From positions 31,091,229 to 31,155,228 of the forward strand of contig NC_031502.1 of NCBI RefSeq assembly GCF_000237925.1: a stretch of 64,000 bases of DNA. Direction: 5' to 3'. Positions within the stretch are counted from its first letter, which is position 1. Each line of letters starts with the position of its first letter. Both the position numbers and the translations under genes were made by a program. The notes below the pieces were generated by a model that saw nothing but the letters and a program-made list of their open reading frames with translations, was not told where the DNA came from and ran no database searches. Of the stretch, positions 1 to 14,500 are shown in pieces. This DNA comes from Schistosoma mansoni. Its lineage: Eukaryota; Platyhelminthes; Trematoda; Strigeidida; Schistosomatidae.

Positions 1-459
1 TGTGGTGCTCTAAATGAATAATTGAGAAGGTTCATATCATCACATAATATGTGGAGTTGTGTTAATTAAGATAATGAACTACAAAGATCTGGGAGTCATA
101 ATATTCAGTGACCTTAGAACTGTAAGGCTGACGCTGCTAAAAGCTTCAGAGTTTTATCAACTATTCATAAATCATTTCAGTATTTGGACAAAGGAATATT
201 TAGGGTATCACTCTCGACCATGGAGATGCAATATTTGGAATATGAGACTCATCAGTGAGTCACTATTTCAAATATGGAGCTAATATGTCATGGACCAAAA
301 TCACGAAAGGTCCCTCTAGACTGTCTTGTGAAGACGACCTGAGACGTCTCAACCTAGTTCCGTTTCTCTACAAAGTTAAAAGGTGATTTACTACTGGCTA
401 ACCGTATTCCTAGCGATGCTCTTGACACTAATATGTCTTATCTTTACTTTTTGTCTAAG

Positions 460-1345
460 ACTAATCGTTTGGGAGAATATTCCAAGAAAGTTCTAAAACC
501 GAGACCAAATCATTCAAGTCAGAAACTCCTTTTATCACATCGAAAAGTGAACAACTCGAATTCATTGCCAGGAACGTAACATCAGCGCCTGTTAAATCAT
601 TTATGTATTCGGATGCATAAATATTGGTACGATGAGGTACAAAAATATAAGTGCGCCACAGAAAGAAATGAGGTTGTGATAGAAAGAGAATAGTAATTAC
701 GATAAACAATAACAAAACTGAATAGAAATTAGTGTGTGAGGGTGAAATGATATCAACAATAGTAATAATGATAATAATGGGAGAGGCAGTTTATTTAGGG
801 AAAATACAATCAGAAAACTTCTTTCACTCAATGTAAATTTCTTCAGTTACTATATTTTCAGCCTCAAAGACCGTGTGGTTAGGAAACAATACCTTCATCG
901 CATCTAGGCTACAATCTATCGGAGCGTAGGTGGAGATGATTAAAAGACATTGGTTCTAACACCGAATCTTCCAACTCTGATGGAGTTAATTAACACAACA
1001 GCGAATAATCGATAGTTAACGAAACTCCAACCGATTACGGCTGCCTCAGTCATACAACTTTGTGAGACGACGCCAGGAAAACCAGATTTTACAGGGTCAC
1101 CGGATAAACCCATGCAAAATAGGCCGTCGGAGGCTATAGGTGGAAAGCTAAATTGTAGTACCTCACTACAGTATTGAATGCGAGTCTCAGATAAGCAACA
1201 AACAAGGATGTTAGGAATGGAGATACTACACATTGTAAAGGTTTGACGACGCTTTTTTCCGTATTACTACTAGAATCAAAGGGTGTCAGCCAAGTCAAAT
1301 CAAAACTCATGCATGAATGAGTTCGAAGATATATTTGCAAGTTTG
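460..1345 (-). mobile_element. Decayed LINE endonuclease fragment (RTE-like)
   Basis: Read on the minus strand, 940-1240 translates to a stretch with the signature VCCLSETRIQ, followed by a spaced match to the endonuclease of the large RTE element at 57.9-59.0 kb (there VCCVSETRIQ, then a variable loop, then a run ending in a VRLNGSVR-like strand; here VVLINSIRV). A weaker continuation at about 460-640 (GADVTFLAMN) could be the decayed version of the 'VVIVAGDFNAQ' strand. Stops and frame changes are common, so this is a dead copy. No reverse transcriptase or 3' tail is visible. The 940-1240 part is convincing; the lower part is tentative. Confidence 0.55.
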
Positions 1346-4013
1346 TAGATATGTTGAAAGCGTTTGGTCCAAGCCGGATGGTGCTTGAATCTGATGCTCA
1401 TTGCGCCTTAGTTACTCGTGATCTGGTAAGGATTCATAACCGAACTTCTTCAGCTAGAGTGTGTCCAGTAAGACTAATGAGTTCAGCATCAATGTCGGAG
1501 ATTGCAAGTTTATTTCGAGAATTCACATACCGCTAGAAGACGTTTTACAGGCGTAATCAACCCTATCTCTTATGCTATCGGCATTAGTGTGAGAATGTTG
1601 AAGGAAGTTCGTTTTGGCGCCATACGCGGTTTCAGATAGACTGGTTCAGAATTCGTAGACGGTGGTAGCGTTCAACTTCCAGTCAGTCAATGACATCAGA
1701 ACGTTTAGATAGGACAGGATTTGCACCATAGGCGAGCTTTCATGAGGCGAAAATTAAAGGAATATACAAAATGTGAGCAAAGGAATAGACATGTGATCCG
1801 ATGTAAAATAAAGACAAGTATTAACAACTAGTGTTGCGTATGATTTGAGAGAATGTGGATTACACCATGAACAGTTTTTTTTGGTTTATGTGTGGACAAT
1901 GATACTACCTGGTTCCTCGAAACGAAGCAGTGTATTTTCCTCAATGGCCATTGTCCGAGCTTTTGATCTCAAAGTCATATTCTCAAGACAGTAAAGTAAC
2001 ATTAGGAGATGCAGTCACACGGTATCTGGTGACCGATACCATTTGTTTCCTAAGAATTTTAGAGTCCATGTGCACCATTGGTTTGAGACCAGTGTTTTCA
2101 ATCTCCTCTCAAAAAATTTCCGTACTCACCAACCCGGTTAAAGTGCAGAAAATTTGCCTTTCGTCCTCTTAATTTTGTAACCAGAACTCATGCCTTGGAG
2201 TGGTCAGTATAACTTTGCTGGAAGTGGGTTACTTACAGTGTATTTATACAGGAAACATAATAAACTAATCGGTATGGTTGACACTAGTTGTAGTGTGGTG
2301 TATGCTACTTGCATCGACAGACATAAGCAGTACGTGATACTCAGTAGAAGTGGAATGCCTGGCGGTAGAAGGTTGTGAATATAGAATTGAAGAAAACAGG
2401 AATGCAAATAGTTAGTGTTTGTAACAGAAACATGCGTGAAGGAACGATGAAGAGGTAACTGATGGAAGACGTGCAAACTGAGTATTTAATGTATGGTTTT
2501 CATAATTTACGAAGACGCCGTAACTTCGCACTAAGTAATGAATTAGTCTTGACACCCGAGTGTTCTTTCACTATACTAGTACTTAAGGAGTTACCTGAAC
2601 GTGTGCCCAAAACACATATGATGTCCAAGGTCAGACACACTTAAGTCGTTTTGTTAGTATACTGGAATTTTTCTTTCCATAAATGTGCCTGTCCGGGATA
2701 CCCGTCGTAAAATTAAGAATCCCAGGCAATGCCGACAGATCTGGAACAGAGAAGGTTCTGTGACACAGAGTTGACTACATCAAAAGTTGGTTTTTCCGGT
2801 TTTAGTGATTGAAGAATAAGTCACAGTGTTGCATTTCGAAGCCCGACATAGACTGTCTATCTACCGATCGCGGTAGCAGTCGTTACATACATCGTAGGTT
2901 CTAGAAATCAACTTGATTAACTCTCCATAGGCAAATATGAAATCCCCAAACTAGAAAAGACCAATCCAGAAGTTAACTACTTCAGGAAAGCTCAAGAAAA
3001 CCCTACAGCTGTTAAAGTAGTAAAATCAATATAAGGAAAACACTTGGTCTCCTAAACTAGGATTTGATCTCCAACACACGATAGCAAATTCGAAAGATGG
3101 CTGGTGTCACATTACAGACTGACAAGTAGAAATATAGATAGTCATAATTCAACGCATTAGCCTGAAGGTAACACAGTAGCCAAGGTAGTTGACCCTTGAT
3201 TAGGTCTCTTGTCTGGTCAGACATGTCTACCACTGAGGAGTCCTAATCTATAAAAAAAAAATGACCTTATGTTCCCTGGCTTTCAGAATCCCACGAGTCG
3301 GTGCTACTGCGTAACAGGAACTACATTTGAAAGCAGCAAGGACAGACCTTATCTCTAACTAAACTACAAGAAAATGAAAATAAAGGCTCCATCAAACAAT
3401 GCTTTATCATACTTCTTGTCTAGTTGTATGACAGATTTCCGCATATCAATGATGTAACCCAATCCACTCAACTTAAAAAACTTTACTGAGACAGTATATT
3501 TTGCCGAGCACGTTAGCTACTTGCTCTAAACATACAGCGAATGATATTCTGGAGCACATATTAGATAAAAATAAGAACAAGATAATTCTCGAAATGAAAC
3601 TTATATGAAAAAAAAAGAGCTTTGTGTACTGAAGTATACACTACGATTGTGTTGTAAGGCATCAAGTGTGAAAAATTGCAGAAAATCGGAAATACAACAC
3701 AAAATTCTACGAATGTATATCGTTTAATGATATGTATTTTGAGCAAGTTAAGCGAGTAGCAAAGTTCAATAAACTTTGAAAAGTTCGAGTATATGTACAG
3801 TTTGTTTTCAGAAAAACAAATAAACTAAAACACGTATCTGTGCACAAAATAATGATAAGACAAGAAAGACGTAGAAATTTAGTATATATGGAAACATAAT
3901 GTACAAGACAAAAAGTGTGGCACCACTTTTACATGTACAATTGTTTTAGTGTCGAGGTAAAACTAAAAAAATTGTAGGATGAAGGATTATCACAAACATA
4001 AAGCAAACAATTA
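1346..4013. other. Region without a recognisable gene
   Basis: I see no convincing coding sequence. The short open frames here are of chance length and match no family I know. The only point of note is at about 3225-3252, where plus-strand sequence reads CACTGAGGAGTCC. This resembles the first half of the hammerhead core seen in the SINE copies at 45.7 and 50.7 kb, but the second half (GAAAC) is absent. The stretch holds the 3' flank of the AF9/ENL-like gene; I found no clear polyadenylation signal for it. Confidence 0.4.
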
Positions 4014-5068
4014 CTATAGATCTCCAGATCCTGAAGAATCTCTGTGATCACTACACTCATAACGCCTATCGGGATTATGAAAGTTATCATTACGGCCAGC
4101 GTCTTCAGTGAGAACAGATCTTCTAGCATTACATATACTACTTTTTACATCATTTGATTTTGATAGAGTTGTAAGATTGTGTTTTCGAAATATATCTTCA
4201 TCTTCTTTAATAAGGGCTGTTAATTTTTCAATGCATGAATTAGGTAACTTACGCAGGTCAAATGCAATCAATTTAGGGTTATCGTGTATCACTTTTACAC
4301 CCTTGCTAAAATTACTACTGTTATTATTATTATTGGACAGACTGAGATTTGACTTGTTTTTACGTTCTGAAGGATCAAGTGATTTCGCAGATATGTAGTA
4401 TAACAGGATTTCACTCATACGAATAGCCAGATGTGGTTCACGTAAACGAATTAATCTATCGAATAAAACTTCCAAATTATAATCGCTGGGTTTTGTGGAT
4501 TCTGAATTATCGTTCTCAACGTTTGCAGAAGTCACCTGATGATCGGGATTTATACATCTTTCCAGCTTGTTACTATTATTGTCAGATGAGATTACTTTAC
4601 TGGTAGGATTCGTATCGCTTTTCTCCTGTACGACAACAGGTTCTGATCCACGTACCGAGAGTAGAGAAGCTGAAGTCACAACAGGCCTAATTACACTTGA
4701 TTTTAAGTTGTTCACAGTACCATTTCGAGATTCATCGAATTCAAATTCGTTTACATTTATCAGATGAAAAGTTTCATCAGATAACATTGGTGGAGTGACA
4801 GAGGATGATGAAGAATCACATGGTGAATCCGAAGATAAAGATGATAATTCTGTATTAATGAAGTCTTTATCGTTACGCGACACTGTTGATGCCGCGATGT
4901 TATTGCTATTGTTACTAACTTTGTTGAATGAAGTGGAACTATTTGAAGACCCTCGATTTGACTGTTCTCTCATTATCAATTGTTCATTATTATTTTGCTT
5001 ATTATTCTCAGTGGGATATACAACTTTCGAAGCATATTTATGTGTACCGGAAACTGGCATTGATTTAG
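4014..5068 (-). CDS. MLLT1/MLLT3: AF9/ENL-like gene, last exon with ANC1-homology domain
   Basis: The acceptor ATATTCAG starts an exon of 351 codons plus stop (TAG at 4014-4016). The C-terminal domain lies at about 4200-4484: DYNLEVLFDRLIRLREPHL matches YLDELVELHRRLMTLRERH, and AFDLRKLPNSCIEKLTALI matches the DFDLCSLDKTTVRKLQSYL block that folds with AF4 or DOT1L peptides. Between the two blocks there is an extra Ser/Asn/Lys-rich loop of about 30 residues that vertebrate members lack. About 60 residues follow the domain, whereas vertebrate proteins stop at it. Confidence 0.88.
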
Positions 5069-8000
5069 CTGAATATTGACAGAACAAATAGTAATAGTAA
5101 CAATTAAAGTAGACTTATGAAAAAACTTGAAATTTCACAGGACAATCATTTTTATAAAGACTTGAGAGTCTTAGTGATTTAAATATAATTTCTACCATTA
5201 AACCAAGTCAGTAACACAAAAATATACGGTATCAAACAGCACCGTTGTATTGATAACCGTTAAGGAAGTTCAATTTAATTAGACAAAGTGGTTGTTAATT
5301 AATATCAGACTACCTAGATCCCGGTATCGGATAGAATTCTGAAGATCAAGTTGCAATGTTGTAAATACCACAAGGGAATCCACATTAGGGTACACCATTT
5401 TATCGTGTTGATTTTCTGGAGGCCATTGACAGGAAAGCTTACGTTATGGGCTTGTGCTGGTTATTAATTATTAGCAGGTAAACCTCGTTGATTGACCTAA
5501 TGCGTGAATCTCTTATCGTATGTTAGAAATAGGTGAAGAAATGAAAAAGGTGGAACTCTGAGAACTGTTCTCTGGTGGACTTAGTCGACCATATGCAATG
5601 TAGAAAGCGAAATATATGTATCACCTGGCTTTTGCCACGATCCAGTTGAGTTGATTGGAAACAAAAAGATTTGACTGACCCAACCAACATTAGCATACAT
5701 CACAGCTGTATGTTGCGGGCACTAGCAGTATTCATATAAACTGATATCAAAGTTAATGGACACAAAGTGAAGAGAAAAATCCAAACGATATTCTTCGTAA
5801 GAAATCTGAAGGTCAAAAGTGTTGCCTTACCCACTCAATTAATGGTATACACACCATGAAACATTGAAATAAGTGATGAAATGATTCAAAACAACTTACT
5901 TCACTTTTTTATCAATCGTAAAAAGTATAAAAAAGGGACTGAAAATCAATTAGGTGCTAGTTAACAGTCGCTCGTTTAGAGTTGAGCACACTAGCATTGA
6001 TATATATATGCAGATTCAGACCTATTCTAAATAAAAATGCATGAGGTGATTAATTCTTTTCTAGTATATGTAATTTAATTGGAATCCTGCACACATGACC
6101 TATTTTTTTATCTGTTCCATCACTATGACAATTAATTCAATCAGTAAACACTACTATGATAAGGCATTTCCCTCCACACTACAAATCACAATAGAATATC
6201 CATAATATTATGTTGTGATAGTGTCTCAGCCTTCGTTCACATATGCTTTTGCAATTTTTATCTACCAACTATATTCCCAATGCTTAGTTCTCATCCTACT
6301 GCTACAAAATTACTTTAAATATTTAACAAATTAAATTAATAAAAGATGGGTCACTTGTTGAAATACAGCACAATTTGTGCTCAGAATTCCTTACTACTAT
6401 CAAAAATATTGGATTGAATAAATTGAAACTCTTCAGTGACCTCATATACGTACTCATTGAAGTTAATAAGCGAAAACAACAACAAAAAATAATTAAAATA
6501 ACTTACATATTTCATGATCGCTGGGTAGCATTTTGTTTGATGAGTGTTGTCGTTGTTCTGATGACTTTTCAATTGTTTTAAATTTACCCATATTCTTCGA
6601 CTCGTTGTCTTTTGTTTTATGAATCGTTGGTGAATTTTCATACAATGTAGCATGATTAACTGCAGGTATATTCAATCGCTTTGACGATGACGATGTTGTT
6701 GAAGATGAAGAGGATGGTGATGATGAAGAAGAAGAGCTATCATGAGATTTGAATTTTTTCGCACCTGGCTTTTTTTTATTATATACATTTGCTGAATGAC
6801 TTTCGACATTACTAAATGATTTTGACTGACAGTTATTATCTATCGAATTGGAATGATCTGATACTTTAAACTGTTTTACTGGTGGTGGTACTCGGATTGT
6901 TGAGTCAGTGGATCTTTCAAAATCTAGTTGGTTCTTCTAAATAAAAAGAAAAATAAACGAGCAATTGAGTTGTTACATGAGTAACTTGTCAAGCAACTTA
7001 TTGGTTAACATTTTAATAATCAATGTTAAAAAATTTCGAATGAACTAAACTAAAAATAAACAAATAGTTTCACTCATAAATCTTTAATAAGTAATTAAAC
7101 TACTGTATACGGTTGAATATGAGAATGTTTACATAAGCAATTAATCATTTTTAAATGAAAAATACGTTAGTCACAAAGCTAATGTCTGTCTGTCATAAAT
7201 AAAGTGGGACCTAGCATATATTTGGATCCATCGACCCTGCACATAGCATATCAGCCCGGTGAGGTAAAATTACCAAGACAAGTATCACAGTAATAGTGTA
7301 TCAGTGATGGTAAAAACACATTCGGTAAAGATAACATGGTTTGAGGAGAATGAAAAAATCCACAGAATAAAAGGTGTAAAGAAATTTCGAAATCCAAGAT
7401 CTATTGTGTCAGCTGGTATATAGATAAAGCAACATAAACAAAAATTTTATTACTGTTATTGTTTGCGCACAATAAATAGAAAGTCAGAAATTACAACTCC
7501 CAAAACAAAACAGAAAATATGAACTAGTCCATGAACCATAAATTGTTTGACTCACTTAATAGGGCAAATTTGTATACAAGTAGAAAATATTATATGTATA
7601 ATACCATGTACCTGTTGAATCTATTTTTAAAAAAACCTTAGATTCGTGATCAATGGAAACTATAAATAACTACAGGAATAAAAAATTAGAATTCAGCGAA
7701 GGGGTTGAGTGAACAAAAATCATGAAGTAGTTTGAATATGTCAATCATTTCACGTAATTGAACGTGTTTATTTACCTTTGGGAAAAATACTTTAGGGCGA
7801 CTACTCAAGTTTTGTTTATAACCCCATAGGCAGTACAAAAATGCCCTTAGTTTAGATGCACGGTAGGATGTGCATTATTAGAACATACCAGTCTTAAAGT
7901 CATTCAATGACATATCAAAATAAGTTGACAAGCAATTGAATATTTCACCCGTAAAGTTTATCATAAAGAAGTTGACTTATAAAAACTAAGCATCGTGAAT

Positions 8001-8457
8001 ATCCTTGACTGTAAAGTAAATCAAAGAGGTAATATCTTCTAGTAAAGTGAAAGGTAAAAAAGAGTCTAGAATCACTAGATAAGAAAGAATTGAAGATATT
8101 GATGTCACTAATTTCCGAATTGAACCTAGTGGGAAATTGTGGACAGTGATATAGTAAAAAACCTATTGTTTAATAAAAAGTGAAGATAATTTTACATGAA
8201 CATTAGATTTAACGACGTGTTATTTCTTTTCATATGCATTATCCGAAGACTATATTGTTGTTTTTTATTACAATTATAAGAGTTCATAGAAAATATGGTA
8301 TACTGTGTTATGTGAAATACAACTCTATAGATAGTCTTCGTCAGTCAGTCAGCTACAACGTAGGACCAGGCGCATATATGCATTCGTCCAAGTTGCCATA
8401 CCTCATTAGCACAACAAGATCAACACCAAATTCGTAGGAGTAGTTAATTTAGTGGTG

Positions 8458-8505
<48 letters not shown>

Positions 8506-11500
8506 GTTGTATATAAGGATATATTATAGGAAGGAAGACAGATATGAGGCAATTTTAATCTCAAAGTTTAAGGGAAGATAAAGAGTGTATACACCTGCGC
8601 CATTGTGATTGATTCTGAGCCATGTCACCTAGAGTCTCCAACCATTGGTTACGATTGATGAGTTACATATATTTTACAAAGTAAATAAGGAATCTAGATA
8701 AGTTTGTTGATGGAAGAAGTTCTAAAAACTTACACCTTTATGAGATGATAGTTTAATTGATGAATTAGAAGAATTTTTATGTTTTAATTTATTATTTGAT
8801 TGTTTTAATTTGGTTTTTTCATCTAAATTATTATTCTTATTATTATATTGTTTATTTTGATGAAATAATGATAGTTGTGTTTCATTTATATTGAATTTAT
8901 TTCGTTTCATATCATCTTGATCATTAGAATGTTCATAAGCTGAACAATTTTTTGATGATGTAAAATCATTAAAATCTTCTTCATATAATTCCCTATTTGT
9001 ATTAACTATAACTGAATGTGTTAATGGTTCTTCTGAATCATCTAATCTATTATTACTACTAGCATCATTGTTAATAATTGACTGGATAAGATTTTGATTA
9101 TTAATAGACATTTCATCAGAATATTTGACATTTCGTACTATTAATGAAGATCTAATTGTTGACGATGAAAATGCATTTGAATGTTGTTGATCTTTCTGAC
9201 TATGTTGTTGTTGAAATTCATCACCAAAATAATCAACTACTGGAGTTTCTCTTCCAGATCCATCATGATAATCATCTTCTTTTTGATCAATAAGAAGTAA
9301 GTGTGAATGAGTTGATCGACTAATAGAATCAGATAATGAATCAATATCAGATGTATATGTATCATTTGTATCCTGTCGTGTATTATTAACCGAGGAATAT
9401 TGCTGATAACATTGTTGATTTGAATATTTACTTGAATTTCTTTGATTATATTTAAGTAGATCATCGTGTTCATCGGTATCTACAAATGTTTTCAGATTAT
9501 TGTTATTATTGTTATCAGAGGAAATTTTAGGATTTTTATTTAGTGTAGATTTACGTGAATTATATGTTAATTCAGGACTTGAATCATTTGAATACGTATC
9601 ATGAGATGAATACTTTTTTGGTGAATTTCTTTTACATAATGAAGGTGATGTTTCTGAAGGAAATATTTGTACAGATTGTTTACTCTTGTTTGCGACAGTA
9701 TTAATTATATCTTTATCCAAAATATTAACAGTAGTGGTATTAGTGGTAGTAGTAGTAGTAGTCACTACAGTAGTATTATAACTTTCAAACGAATGTTTTG
9801 TAGGTGAGCTCTAGTGGTAAAAATTTTATAAATACAAATATGTATTAAATTTGACATTATTTGTTAGCTAATACAAGTTAAATGGAAATATCTTAAATAA
9901 TCTTCTAGTTTGGTAAATTTATAAAGTCATTACTACTACTAAGAAAAATATTTCATCAAATCAACAAATCTTCATTAATAAAACAGTAAGAAAACATTTT
10001 AGTGGACAAATAAATCTGGATCGATTACAGGTATTGACTAAAGGTAAAACAAAAATCAATGTTTTTAACACACCTTTTGGGTATCTGGAAAATTTCACAA
10101 ATTTTAAAGTAGTAACAGAAAGCAGTGCAACTACAAAGACTAAGGTGTATAACCATAGTAATATTATTATGGACATAAAATTTCAAAGAATATTTTGTTA
10201 TGCTAGCTTGCAAAACAGATAGGGTGTGGATGAAAAGTTGAGAACGCTCGTAACACACATTATTAAAACAATGAGCAGTTATCCACTATTCAGTCCTAAA
10301 CTGAAGCTAAACAACTTAAAACAGAGAAACCAAAAGATTCTATATGTTAACTTTGAGAAGTTTCTAAGGACTAAAGCCACGAGTAATTGGTAAAGACTCT
10401 CTTGATAATCGGAAATGAAGTCTCATAACTAACAGAGAGAGAACTGATAGGCTAATTGACAACAATCAACTTCACCCACGGTTAAACAGACAGAATACAA
10501 TATGCAGTCACAATATGTTAATGTCCCCTTTTTACAATAATCTATTTCACTACTTCATCATAGCTCGTGGTCAGATAATTTACTGTCCTAGTTCTATGAA
10601 TGTAAATGCCATCTAGTGACTGTAATGAATTAATAAAAATCATCCCATAAGTATTTCTTATAAAGCGAAATTACACAATTTTGTGTTATCAGTCAATCAG
10701 AACCTTATTTACCTGAAACTACGATGAAAACACCAATTAAGTTATAAGCTTTCGTATAACAAAGATGGCGCTATTAATCATATTTTTGACTCCCTTTACC
10801 ACTTTACAAAAACCAAAATTCGTTCATGATAATCATATAAGAATCAGTTTACCTCTTTTCCTTTATGTAATAGTGGCATTGGACTCTAATGATAGATAGA
10901 TCTATTGCAAATCTCTCTTTCTGAAAGCTATTACGAACAAGTACAGTATACTAATGAATGCCATTTAGCGGTATTTACAGATTCATAGAGGAAATTACGG
11001 AAAATTACCACTTGACATGACAATAACTAGTGGTTTTGCCAGGAACGCTTATGATCATATTTTTATCAACAAATTTCTAAACTTCAACTTATCAAACTCC
11101 TCAGTTTGTTTCGCTTATTTCATAAAACACCACTATAAAAATTAATCTACATTAAAAAGGAAAAGTAATGCGAAATAAACATATAAATTAATTTATAATT
11201 AAATGCAAAACAGTAAATTTACCCCCAAGTTCTTACTGCGACGTTCTTTCTTTGATTCTTTTTTGCGTTTTTTCCTTTCCGATCTTTCCATAGATTCATC
11301 TTCAAGTGGTTGTGAAGATGAAACAGACAACTGACTACCACAACTTGATCGTGATAATTTTAATACAATACGTTGTTTAGGACCAGAACTATCTTGACTA
11401 GAGCCAATCGTGGATACTAACCTAGTCGAGTCAGATCTTGGAGATCTGTTAAATGGCGGATCAACGACTGGTTCTCCATGAAATTGTGCAACAGGAGATT

Positions 11501-14500
11501 TTTGATTTTCATAGGATAGATGGTGTTGATGATGATTTAATACATCTGTCGGGTCATGTGGACTTGATCTTGATGGACTTAATTGTGAAGACCACGTAGA
11601 TGGATTTGGTGAAGGTATATGACTATCTTCAGGACTATTTATAGTTCCAGTTATAAGTGGTTGCACAGGTGGTGGAGGTGGAGAGATTACTGGTGCCCAA
11701 TTTCTACTCTGTTGTGCTTTTTCCAATAATAATTGAGCTTCATGTAATAATTGTAATTTCTTTTTATGTTTTTGTGGTAGATGTTGATTTATCATTAATC
11801 GATCCGAAGAGGATGAAGATGATACCGGTAAACTATGCCTAACATTTGAATCCATTAAGAAATTATGCTTTTCCGGTGATTTTCTAAATGATTCCTCATG
11901 ATGTAAAGTTTGATAATTTGAGCTGTAGTCCAATACTTTTGGGTTTGTGTATACATCGGATTCCTGATAATTTTGCGCTTTTATTTGATTTGTATGAACA
12001 GTCGATTTATCCTGATACATTGCAGATTTTAAGATAAAGATATTACCAAAAGTAATGAAACACAAATAAACATACACGTCTGAAAAATCCATCATTTGTA
12101 AATTGTCAGTTGGAAAATCACTAAAAACTAAGAAGCATTGGATAATAGGTGTTGTTTTCCATTGAGACTTTTTAGTAATGCATGGTGTACTCACGACACA
12201 CAATCAGAATATTGCATCTTGTCTGAGTTCTAATCAGAGAGAACTTTTCAAGTGAGTACTCTGAGTGAACAAGGGAGTCTCAAGATGAGACAGATTCTTG
12301 AAAAAACAAATAGAGAGCTGTTTTTAAGGATAAATCCACAATGATTAGCATGGACAGCTCTGAAAAAAACTATTTGACACAGATTAAATGCCTGCTCGCC
12401 ACAGGCTCTGATTAAATGTGTTTGAGTACAAAGATATTAACAGTCTACTTCCCTTCTTCGGTGCCGAGAATGTACACATCCTGTTAAACGGTAAAAATGT
12501 GCATGTACATCTACGGCCAAGTTCGAAATATGAATCTTCCGTTCATTTAATAAATAGGTTTTATGACTATAAAACCTATGATAATCTCTAGGACTATAAC
12601 AAACTGCTTCTATATTTCCAAAAGCATACTTCTGAATGATATGCAAACTAAGCTCTCGTGGTTTTCAAGTAACTATATTATTTCCAGCCAATTCTTTTCA
12701 CAGAGTAAAACACGTGAACTTGACCGGATGACCTTGGTGACAAAACACTCATCAGTTAAAAAACTACGTAGCTGAACTGAACAATATGTTCCCTATCGTC
12801 TAATTTTCCATCATGCCTTACAGAAATTCAAAATAGTTATTGTGCCAGAATAATCTGTTCGTACAAACAAATTGCGAAAATACACGATAACCCTAAATTA
12901 ACCCTAAAGGAACAGTAAAAGTTATGAGAACCCACTAGGACTCCCTTAAATCGATTCAAGCAGTCAACAACAAACTATTCACCTAAATACAACTTTCACA
13001 GCTAACTGATAATCAATTTTAGGACAGTTGAAAACACTGTAAACTAGACATTTTGAGATTGTGCACCCTGTTGTACACACAATGGGAAATGTGATGAGAC
13101 ATTCTTAATGTTGTTAATTCATCAAAAATCAACGAAAGTGAACAATAATCCACCTTTTGCCAGTAACTTGCTTTGAAAGGAACTTCCGAAAAGTAAAAGA
13201 AAGCTATTTTTGAGAATAACTTAAAAACAGAATCAAAAACAATCTCGTAAAAATTCGACTGCTAATATCTGATGATAATAACAGTATACTTTATACATAG
13301 AACTTAAACGTCTCTGAATCAAGTAGATTAGATTATTATTCCTTTAGTAAAGTATAGCAAATTAAACAGATCGACATGTGTCAGAATCTAGGTTGCATAT
13401 GACTGACTAGTTGGCATGACAAAGTAATGAACTGAAAATAAACATTTCCAGCATAGATCGATAGTCATAATATGGAATACTTACTTTGCTAACAGATTTT
13501 GCAGTTGGTTCCAATTCTGGATAGAATGAGAATGGATGAAGTGATTCTAAGTCAGAATATGACTGAATAGTTTGAACAATCTCATGTACAGTAGATTGAG
13601 TTGATGTTCGTGGTATAGCGATCTAATATCCATCGTATAAAACAAAACAGAAAACGTAGAATAAAATGCACTAAACGAACTTCCTTCATCTTATGTTGCA
13701 ATAAAGTCTTTACCCAAAGTAGAGAAAAATGAAAGAGAAAAATTATGGTCATCAATACTTAACTGAAAATAGTTAGTTCTAAAAAGGGAAAAAAACACAA
13801 AAATTACACAGTTTATATTAAAAATATTATGAAGTTGGCGATAAATAATTGCAGACCGAATTATGAATGTTTTGCCGGCATTACATTTCGATAAGCATTA
13901 GTTTTTTACGAACGAAGCAATCGATATCAATCTTAAAGGTAATTTGATTGACATTTTCACAAAGACATTTTCTCACATGAATAATTTATGAAAACAATTT
14001 AAGCAATACAGAAAAGAAGTTCCGAATCAACCACCACCCATTATCCAACTAAATAAATAATATGATCTTTTTTTTTAATACTCGTGGAACTACACAAGAT
14101 GTTCGATNNNNNNNNNNNNNNNNNNNNNNNNNNNNNNNNNNNNNNNNNNNNNNNNNNNNNNNNNNNNNNNNNNNNNNNNNNNNNNNNNNNNNNNNNNNNN
14201 NNNNNNNNNNNNNNNNNNNNNNNNNNNNNNNNNNNNNNNNNNNNNNNNNNNNNNNNNNNNNNNNNNNNNNNNNNNNNNNNNNNNNNNNNNNNNNNNNNNN
14301 NNNNNNNTATTAGCTTTATTCAATTTTATATTTTTAGTTAAATATAGAATTCTCAGCACTATGTATTTCTATAAGTTTCCTTTCCTTATCTCTTGATCGA
14401 TTCTGACAATAAACATTCGGGGATCTACAGTAGGATGTGAGCAGTTCAGGAATCGACATCTGAATAATCTTCATGCTTTTCAATTCCTACTGTCAGACAC

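Noticed and set aside
4108-5079. Plus-strand open frames of 66-96 codons opposite the last AF9/ENL exon
   Set aside because: They are leucine-rich mirror readings of the Ser/Asn-rich minus-strand exon; the minus strand has the AHD and correct splice sites.
8460-8502. Meaning for the (TA)n tracts at 8.5, 16.1, 21.1 and 48.0 kb
   Set aside because: Simple microsatellites, two of them inside known repeat 3' regions; nothing suggests a separate function.
14062-14359. Open frames across the first N gap
   Set aside because: The 'protein' is almost all X and arises from the run of N.
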